Positions 1 through 4,283 of a DNA stretch of 9,000 nt are shown piece after piece. The notes under the pieces were generated by a model. It was not told the DNA's origin, made no database searches, and saw nothing but the letters and a program-made list of their open reading frames with translations. Source of the DNA: Acidobacteriota bacterium (GTDB lineage Bacteria > Acidobacteriota > Blastocatellia > Pyrinomonadales > Pyrinomonadaceae); NCBI GenBank assembly GCA_024640445.1, contig JAHEEZ010000143.1:1-9000 (forward strand), read 5' to 3'. Position numbers and translations under genes: made by a program. Numbering within the stretch: the stretch's first letter is position 1; the number at the start of each line of letters is the position of its first letter.

Positions 1-425
1 AGCGTGATATCAATCTTTACATCAATTCGCCGGGCGGTTCGATCACATCCGGTATGGCGATCTACGACACTATGCAGTTCATACGGAACGACTGCACGAC
101 CATCTGCGTAGGACAGTGCGCGTCGATGGGGGCGCTCTTGCTGGCGGCCGGTGCGCCGGGCAAGCGTTTTGCGCTTCCGCATTCGAGGATACTGATCCAC
201 CAGCCGTCGGGCGGTGCTTCCGGACAGGCGACGGATGTCAGGATCATGGCGGAGGAAATTCTGCGTATGCGCGAACTCACCTCCCGCATCCTTTCGGATC
301 ACACGGGACAGTCGTTCGAGCAGGTCGAGCAGGACGTCGAGCGTGACAGGATAATGTCGCCTGTGCAGGCCAAAGAATACGGCCTGATCGATGAGGTTAT
401 CGAGCACAGGGAAAAATCCAAGTAG
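1..425 (+). CDS. clpP: ATP-dependent Clp protease proteolytic subunit ClpP (5' end outside window)
   Basis: ClpP is the cytoplasmic serine peptidase that forms a double heptameric chamber and degrades proteins fed to it by an AAA+ unfoldase such as ClpX. The reading frame is open from base 3, so the ATG at 54 is internal. The visible part is 140 residues of a family usually near 200. It starts in the conserved stretch RDINLYINSPGGSITSGMA. The catalytic triad is complete: Ser in GQCASMGA (codon 123-125), His in ILIHQPSGG (codon 198-200) and Asp in ERDRIMS (codon 345-347). The residue two before the serine is Cys, where many ClpPs have Ala; this is not expected to abolish activity. The C-terminus (EYGLIDEVIEHR) ends as usual. 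clpX follows 63 bp downstream on the same strand, so the two are probably co-transcribed; any promoter lies outside the window. The identification is very secure. Confidence 0.98.
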   Translation, partial: RDINLYINSPGGSITSGMAIYDTMQFIRNDCTTICVGQCASMGALLLAAGAPGKRFALPHSRILIHQPSGGASGQATDVRIMAEEILRMRELTSRILSDHTGQSFEQVEQDVERDRIMSPVQAKEYGLIDEVIEHREKSK

Positions 426-446
426 AGAATTTGAGTTCCGGGATGC

Positions 447-463
447 GTCCGGCGTCGCCGGAC
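447..463 (+). other. Small perfect hairpin between clpP and clpX
   Basis: GTCCGGC and GCCGGAC form a perfect 7-bp stem around a 3-nt loop in the 63-bp clpP-clpX gap. No T-tract follows, so it does not look like an intrinsic terminator. It could be an mRNA processing or stability element that lets the clpP and clpX levels differ. The pairing is seen directly; the role is inference. Confidence 0.4.
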
Positions 464-488
464 CCGCAATCGTAGTTGAGCAGGCCTT

Positions 489-1727
489 ATGTCGATACTT
501 AGACCAGAAGAAGTTTTGAGATGTTCGTTCTGCGGAAAGTCGCAGAACGAGGTGAAGAAACTGATCGCCGGCCCGAGCGTTTACATATGCAATGAGTGCA
601 TCGACATATGTAACGAGATCATAAACGACGACGAACAGGCCGAGGCGGCAACGTCACGGACCGCTATCCCGAAGCCTCAGGAGATACAGCAGTTCCTGGA
701 CGACTACGTCATCGGACAGGAAGACACAAAGAAACGGCTTTCCGTCGCGGTGTACCAGCATTACAAGAGGCTGGAGCTCGCGAAACGACGCTCAGACGTT
801 GAGATCCAGAAGTCGAACATACTCCTGATAGGCCCGACCGGCACGGGTAAGACCCTTCTGGCCCAGACGCTTGCTCGATTCTTGAGCGTTCCGTTCTGCA
901 TCGTTGATGCGACGACGCTGACCGAGGCCGGATATGTGGGTGAGGATGTTGAGAACATCATCCTCAAACTTCTCCAGTCGGCGGGTAACGACGTTGAAAA
1001 GGCGCAGGAAGGCATTATCTATATCGACGAGGTGGACAAGATCTGCCGCAAGGACGACAGCCCTTCGATCACTCGTGACGTGTCTGGCGAAGGCGTCCAG
1101 CAGGCGCTTTTGAAGATCCTGGAAGGGACAGTGGCGAACATACCTCAGGGCGGAGGCAGAAAGCATCCGCAGCAGGAATTCCTTCCGATCGACACGACCA
1201 ACATCCTTTTCATATGCGGCGGCGCGTTCGTCGGTCTTGAAAAGGTGATCGAACGCAGGCTTCGCAACAAATCCCTCGGCTTCAAGGCAGACGTGAAGAA
1301 CGCCCAGGAACGCAGGGAAGAGGTGGCGAGCAAGCTGGAGCCGGACGATCTCGTACATTACGGCCTGATCCCCGAATTTGTAGGAAGGCTTCCTGTGACG
1401 GGTACGCTTCACGAACTTGACGAAGATGCGCTTGTAAGAATACTCACCGAACCCAAGAACTCTCTGGTCAAGCAGTATCAGCGAAAGTTCGAGTTCGACA
1501 ACATCCGCCTTAAGTTCACGGATGGCGCTTTGAGGGCGATCGCCAGGCAGGCTTTCGAGCGAAGGGTCGGCGCCCGCGGATTGATGATGATACTTGAGGA
1601 ACTGCTTCTTGAACCGATGTTCGAGCTACCTTCACAGCAGAAGATCAAGGAGCTAGTGATCACGAAAGATATCGTCGAGCGCAAATCGGTTCCGTTCGGT
1701 ACCGTGAAGAAGAAAGAAGCCGCATAG
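489..1727 (+). CDS. clpX: ATP-dependent Clp protease ATP-binding subunit ClpX
   Basis: ClpX is the hexameric AAA+ unfoldase that recognises degradation tags, unfolds the substrate and passes it into ClpP. The 412 residues match the family's usual length (about 410-425). An N-terminal zinc-binding domain has the four cysteines C12, C15, C34 and C37. The AAA+ core has Walker A GPTGTGKT (115-122), the GYVGED pore-1 loop (148-153), Walker B IIYIDEVDK (176-184), the RKH loop (224-226), the GRLP arginine (300) and the sensor-2 motif GARGL (361-365). The ClpP-docking tripeptide, IGF in E. coli, reads LGF here (263-265), a conservative change that still fits ClpP binding. The ATG at 489 puts the zinc finger at its normal distance and has a modest AGG 4 nt upstream (482-484). 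It lies directly downstream of clpP, its partner in the ClpXP complex. Confidence 0.98.
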   Translation: MSILRPEEVLRCSFCGKSQNEVKKLIAGPSVYICNECIDICNEIINDDEQAEAATSRTAIPKPQEIQQFLDDYVIGQEDTKKRLSVAVYQHYKRLELAKRRSDVEIQKSNILLIGPTGTGKTLLAQTLARFLSVPFCIVDATTLTEAGYVGEDVENIILKLLQSAGNDVEKAQEGIIYIDEVDKICRKDDSPSITRDVSGEGVQQALLKILEGTVANIPQGGGRKHPQQEFLPIDTTNILFICGGAFVGLEKVIERRLRNKSLGFKADVKNAQERREEVASKLEPDDLVHYGLIPEFVGRLPVTGTLHELDEDALVRILTEPKNSLVKQYQRKFEFDNIRLKFTDGALRAIARQAFERRVGARGLMMILEELLLEPMFELPSQQKIKELVITKDIVERKSVPFGTVKKKEAA

Positions 1728-1731
1728 CGGC
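1719..1731 (+). other. Small hairpin across the clpX stop codon
   Basis: GCCGC-ATA-GCGGC is a perfect 5-bp stem with the TAG stop (1725-1727) starting in its loop. There is no T-run downstream, so a terminator function is doubtful. It may simply reflect GC-rich codons next to the stop. Confidence 0.25.
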
Positions 1732-1770
1732 GGGCGACGATCAGTACCCCGAGCAGTAGCGAGGGGCACA

Positions 1771-1812
1771 AAGAGATTCAACCGCAGAGTCGCGGAGACG
1801 CAGAGATCTCTT
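1771..1812 (+). repeat. CGCAGAG-type element bounded by 7-bp inverted repeats
   Basis: AAGAGAT (1771-1777) and ATCTCTT (1806-1812) are exact inverted repeats. They enclose 28 nt containing ACCGCAGAGTCGCGGAGA (1781-1798) and a further CGCAGAG. The core recurs in the opposite orientation at 2114-2131. The arms could form a hairpin or be the ends of a very small non-coding repeat unit. Function unknown. Confidence 0.5.
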
Positions 1813-1824
1813 GGGATTCCGCCG

Positions 1825-1885
1825 CTCAATCCGAATTGCAGCTCGCGCCTCAACCCGAATTGCATCTAGCCCCTCAACCAGAAAC
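1825..1885 (+). repeat. 24-bp imperfect tandem repeat, two and a half units
   Basis: Unit 1 (1825-1848) begins CTCAATCCGAATTGCAGCTC. Unit 2 (1849-1872) begins CTCAACCCGAATTGCATCTA. A decayed third unit starts at 1873 with CTCAACCAGAA. The first two units differ at only a few positions. In one plus-strand frame they encode LAPQPE repeats, but no gene is supported. It is probably a local duplication and a possible length-variable locus. Confidence 0.7.
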
Positions 1886-1934
1886 TCCGAAAACTGACGC
1901 AGACTCAACGAGTCCGCTAAGCAGACGTAATATC

Positions 1935-1970
1935 ATAGCCCCGGGTGCAGCGAAGCGAAACCCGGGGTAT
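1935..1970. repeat. Long GC-rich hairpin (CCCCGGGT / ACCCGGGG)
   Basis: CCCCGGGT (1939-1946) pairs perfectly with ACCCGGGG (1960-1967). Beyond a bulged G at 1938, ATA (1935-1937) pairs with TAT (1968-1970). The 13-nt loop is GCAGCGAAGCGAA. The stem is very stable on either strand. No T-tract follows on either side, so I call it a palindromic intergenic repeat rather than a terminator, although it could slow polymerase or protect the 3' end of the clpX or ggt mRNA. Confidence 0.65.
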
Positions 1971-1992
1971 AAGGCCACAAGAATCCTCTTGA

Positions 1993-2006
1993 GCCGCTTT
2001 AGCGGC
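1993..2006. repeat. Perfect GCCGCT-TT-AGCGGC inverted repeat
   Basis: Two exact 6-bp arms are separated by TT, 23 bp after the larger hairpin. This may be part of the same repeat patchwork. The pairing is seen directly; no function can be assigned. Confidence 0.5.
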
Positions 2007-2113
2007 GGCAGAAGATTTCACTACAAAGAACACAGAGAACCTTCGGGAAGAACAAACGCGTTCGGAGTAAAAGCTAAAGCCCTAACTCTGGGCGCGTTTT
2101 CGTATCCAATGAA

Positions 2114-2131
2114 TCTCCGCGCCTCTGCGGT
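2114..2131 (-). repeat. Inverted copy of the CGCAGAG-type element
   Basis: Read on the minus strand this is ACCGCAGAGGCGCGGAGA, identical in 17 of 18 positions to 1781-1798 on the plus strand. The two copies face each other across about 315 bp. They are far enough apart to suggest dispersed repeat copies rather than a hairpin. Confidence 0.65.
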
Positions 2132-2182
2132 AATCCACTCTTCAGGGCCTTTGCATTGAAATCGCGTCCGAAGGCGCATTGG

Positions 2183-2205
2183 GTAGGCACAGGTCCTGCC
2201 CCTAC
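2183..2205. repeat. Imperfect hairpin near the 3' end of ggt
   Basis: GTAGG (2183-2187) pairs with CCTAC (2201-2205), and CAGG (2190-2193) is complementary to CCTG (2195-2198), with two mismatched pairs between them. It lies 28 bp past the ggt stop in the direction of ggt transcription. It could act as a weak, T-poor terminator or 3' end stabiliser, or be another member of the local repeat set. Confidence 0.4.
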
Positions 2206-2233
2206 GAATACTGCCGAACTCTGTGAACTCCCT

Positions 2234-3964
2234 TCAATATCCGATCGCCGATCCGTCTCCGCGGCTATCGATAACGCCAAACCTGTATCCTGTGCTGTCA
2301 ACCGCCACCCCAGTGCCCGATGCGACGTAACCCGGCTGTTTGACGAATATCTGTCCGTACGATTCAAGCACATTTCTCGTGTCGGGGGAGAGGCCGTACG
2401 GTTCGTACAGAATCTGGTCCGGCAGCCACTGGTGGTGAACCCTCGGCGCGTCCGTCGCGTTCTGAAGGTCCATCTTGTGGTCGATCATATTGATCACGGT
2501 CTGAATCACTGCGCTGATTATTCGTGGTCCTCCGCGCGCACCGATCGCGAACCAGAAACTGCCGTCAGGCCTGCACACGATCGTCGGGGTCATCGACGAA
2601 AGCGGTCTCTTTCCGGGCTGAATCGAATTCTTTTCGCCCTGCACAAGTCCGAACATGTTCGGCTTTCCGGGGCTTGCCGCAAAATCATCCATTTCGTCGT
2701 TTAGAAGTATCCCCGTCCCCTTTGCCGTCACCGCCGATCCGTAGAGATTGTTCAAAGTGTACGTATTCGAGACGACATTGCCGTCTTTGTCGATCACCGT
2801 GAAGTGGGTCGTATCGTTCGATTCCGGACCCGAGGGAAGTCCCGCACTTATTTCGGAACTCGGAGTTGCCTTGTCCGATGAGATAGTGGAGGCACGCTTC
2901 TTCGCGTATTCCTTCGAGATCATCTTTGCGGCAGGAACGGATACAAAATCGGAATCGCCCATCAATTCCGCCCTGTCCGCGAAAGCCCTTTTCATAGCTT
3001 CGATGAGCACCTGGTATTTTTCAGACGAATTGTGCTCCATCGACCCGATGTCGTACTGCTCAAGCATGTTCAGGATCTCGAGCAGAATGATACCGCCCGA
3101 CGAAGGAGGGGGCATTGAGATGATCTTGTTCCCGCGATACGTGCCTTCGACGGGTTTCCTTTCCACCGCCTTGTAGTTCGCAAGATCTTCCAGGGTGATT
3201 AGGCCGTCGTGCCGTTTCATGTCTTCTGCGATGAGCCTGGCGGTCTCGCCCTTGTAAAACTCGTCCGCTCCCCGTTTCGCGATCCTTGAGAGGGTGGCGG
3301 CCAGGTCCGCCTGCTTCAACACGTCCCCGTCCTCGAAGAATTTGCCGCCATTGAGGAATATCCGTTTGCTGTCCTCAAAACGTAATAGGTCCGCCTGATA
3401 TGCCTTGAAAACCTGGGCGAGGCGGCGGTTGAGAACAAAGCCTTCGGACGCCAGTTTCCTTGCGGGCTCAACAAGGTCCGCCCACTTCAATTTGCCGGAA
3501 CCGTGTTTTCGGTAAGCCATCTCGAATCCGGCTATGGTTCCGGGCACTCCAGCTGCCCTGTACCCGACAACAGGACCTCCATCGCCTTTTTTTACATTTC
3601 CATTGGCGTCCAGATAGACATTCCGGTCCGCCGCCGCGGGGGCCATTTCCCGGTAATCGATTGTCGTCGACGTCCCGTCGGCCAGGCGGATCACCATAAA
3701 TCCGCCGCCTCCAATGTTTCCCGCCTCAGGATAAACGACCGCCAATGCAAGACCCACGGCAATAGCCGCGTCAATCGCATTTCCTCCTTTCTTCAGTACT
3801 TCGATTCCCACCCTTGATGCGAGTTCGTGCTGTGACGCCACCATCCCGTGGCGGGCAGCGGCGGCTTCCGGCAGAGGTAACGGGCCGGCGAACACGTTTG
3901 GAATAAGACCGGAAAGAAGTGTTAATATAAGGAGAAAGCTGAAGAGGCTCTTATTTTTTCGCAT
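2234..3964 (-). CDS. ggt: Gamma-glutamyltransferase (gamma-glutamyltranspeptidase), exported
   Basis: GGT cleaves the gamma-glutamyl bond of glutathione and related compounds and hydrolyses or transfers the glutamyl group. It is an N-terminal nucleophile enzyme that cuts itself into two chains in the periplasm. I chose Met at 3964 (576 residues) because it starts a clear signal peptide: RKNK, a hydrophobic run LFSFLLILTLLSGLI and a likely cut after NVFA. An in-frame TTG at 4090 would add 42 residues unlike a signal. The autocleavage site SND|TTHFTV puts the catalytic Thr at residue 385 (codon 2810-2812). Arg in DYREMAP (about 105) should bind the glutamate carboxylate, MDD (425-427) the amino group, and GGPR (about 478-481) the oxyanion. 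The lid-like segment PGKPNMFGLVQG is present, as in E. coli GGT. It is divergent from the C25 peptidase gene and convergent with clpX. No strong Shine-Dalgarno is seen. Confidence 0.96.
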   Translation of the reverse strand: MRKNKSLFSFLLILTLLSGLIPNVFAGPLPLPEAAAARHGMVASQHELASRVGIEVLKKGGNAIDAAIAVGLALAVVYPEAGNIGGGGFMVIRLADGTSTTIDYREMAPAAADRNVYLDANGNVKKGDGGPVVGYRAAGVPGTIAGFEMAYRKHGSGKLKWADLVEPARKLASEGFVLNRRLAQVFKAYQADLLRFEDSKRIFLNGGKFFEDGDVLKQADLAATLSRIAKRGADEFYKGETARLIAEDMKRHDGLITLEDLANYKAVERKPVEGTYRGNKIISMPPPSSGGIILLEILNMLEQYDIGSMEHNSSEKYQVLIEAMKRAFADRAELMGDSDFVSVPAAKMISKEYAKKRASTISSDKATPSSEISAGLPSGPESNDTTHFTVIDKDGNVVSNTYTLNNLYGSAVTAKGTGILLNDEMDDFAASPGKPNMFGLVQGEKNSIQPGKRPLSSMTPTIVCRPDGSFWFAIGARGGPRIISAVIQTVINMIDHKMDLQNATDAPRVHHQWLPDQILYEPYGLSPDTRNVLESYGQIFVKQPGYVASGTGVAVDSTGYRFGVIDSRGDGSAIGY

Positions 3965-4042
3965 TGGGATCTTGCCTGACCGCAGGGTCTTTTTCTGTAA
4001 GGTGTCAATTCGGGAAAACGCAGTGATTGGGAATTTGTTTGG

Positions 4043-4051
4043 ATTATCGCA
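4043..4051 (-). promoter_or_regulatory. Candidate extended -10 promoter for ggt
   Basis: On the minus strand this reads TGCGATAAT, an extended -10 (TGn followed by GATAAT, five of six matches to TATAAT). There is no good -35 at the usual spacing, which fits an extended -10 promoter. Transcription would begin near 4036 and leave a 5' leader of about 70 nt before the ATG at 3964. Confidence 0.35.
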
Positions 4052-4160
4052 TAGATCGCAGATAGTTCGCACGGACGCGATGCGGGTCAAGCTCGATCCG
4101 CAGAAGACGCACTAACAACAGGTGTATGAACGGTTTAAAACTTTAGTAACGATTAACTGC

Positions 4161-4189
4161 TTGGCAACGACCTTTGAATTGTGTAAATT
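4161..4189 (+). promoter_or_regulatory. Candidate sigma70-type promoter for the C25 peptidase gene
   Basis: TTGGCA (4161-4166, five of six matches to TTGACA) is followed by exactly 17 nt and then TAAATT (4184-4189, four of six matches to TATAAT). The start would be near 4196, giving a leader of about 85 nt that includes the alternative hairpins and the mini-ORF. This is consensus matching by eye only. Confidence 0.4.
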
Positions 4190-4215
4190 CGAGGTCATAT
4201 CGCAAGACCCTTCAA

Positions 4216-4244
4216 TTCGGGCACGTCCCGAAGTGATTTTCGGG
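4216..4244 (+). promoter_or_regulatory. Leader with mutually exclusive hairpins (TTCGGG-CCCGAA-TTCGGG)
   Basis: TTCGGG (4216-4221) can pair perfectly with CCCGAA (4227-4232) across a 5-nt loop. The same CCCGAA can instead pair with a second TTCGGG (4239-4244) across a 6-nt loop. Both forms are 6-bp stems of similar strength, so only one can exist at a time. The element sits between the candidate promoter and the start of the C25 gene, close upstream of where a ribosome would bind. A switching role is inference; it could also be a DNA-level binding site with direct and inverted TTCGGG half-sites. Confidence 0.4.
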
Positions 4245-4265
4245 GAAAGAGCATTTGTTTTGTAT

Positions 4266-4283
4266 ATGAGTGTCAATTTATGA
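4266..4283 (+). other. Possible five-codon leader mini-ORF (MSVNL) overlapping the C25 start
   Basis: ATG AGT GTC AAT TTA TGA runs from 4266 to 4283. Its TGA stop overlaps the ATG of the C25 gene in an ATGA arrangement (4280-4283). The purine-rich GGGGAAAGA (4242-4250) is the nearest Shine-Dalgarno-like tract, about 15 nt before the mini-ORF ATG, which is long. If translated, it could couple initiation at the downstream gene, which itself has no strong ribosome binding site. Chance occurrence is quite possible. Confidence 0.25.

Larger units (their letters stand above)
1728..2233. other. Gene-free intergenic region filled with short repeats and hairpins
   Basis: This stretch of about 500 bp lies between the clpX stop and the ggt stop (the two genes converge) and contains no credible gene. 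Its one longer open frame, from the ATG at 1836 to 2159 on the plus strand, is a direct read-through of the repeats (it gives LAPQPE twice and APGAAKRNPGY) and has no ribosome binding site. The region holds a CGCAGAG-type element in two orientations, a 24-bp tandem repeat, a long CCCCGGGT/ACCCGGGG hairpin, a GCCGCT/AGCGGC hairpin, a phrase TTCACTACAAAGAACACAG (2017-2035) and an imperfect GTAGG...CCTAC hairpin near the ggt end. The patchwork resembles intergenic repeat debris I associate with Acidobacteriota-like genomes, but that is recollection rather than a search. No strong intrinsic terminator with a T-tract is visible for either gene. Confidence 0.7.
3965..4279. promoter_or_regulatory. 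Divergent intergenic region between ggt and the C25 peptidase gene
   Basis: These 315 bp hold no gene longer than a few codons. They are AT-richer than the flanking genes and should contain the promoters for both divergent genes. Candidate promoter elements, an alternative-pairing leader and a mini-ORF are listed separately. On the minus strand CTATCTGCGATCTATGCGAT (near 4045-4065) contains a short direct repeat CTAT...GCGAT next to the candidate -10 of ggt, which could be an operator-like site; this is speculative. Confidence 0.6.

Noticed and set aside
54..56. ATG at 54 as the start of clpP
   Set aside because: Conserved ClpP sequence (NLYINSPGG) is read in frame before it, from base 3.
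447..463. Terminator between clpP and clpX
   Set aside because: The stem is only 7 bp with no T-tract, and clpP-clpX is normally one operon. Kept only as a hairpin.
792..1412. 206-codon minus-strand open frame within clpX
   Set aside because: It lies entirely antisense to a fully conserved clpX and has no family features; a codon-bias shadow.
1836..2159. Open frame of 107 codons on the plus strand between clpX and ggt
   Set aside because: It is a translation of the tandem repeat, the large hairpin and other repeat phrases. It has no Shine-Dalgarno and no recognisable protein pattern.
1728..2233. CRISPR array
   Set aside because: Repeats here are of different types, imperfect and not regularly spaced by unique spacers; no cas genes are present.
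3965..4090. 42-codon N-terminal extension of ggt from an in-frame TTG
   Set aside because: The extension would bury a clear signal peptide that starts at the Met at 3964. The extra residues look like translated upstream DNA.
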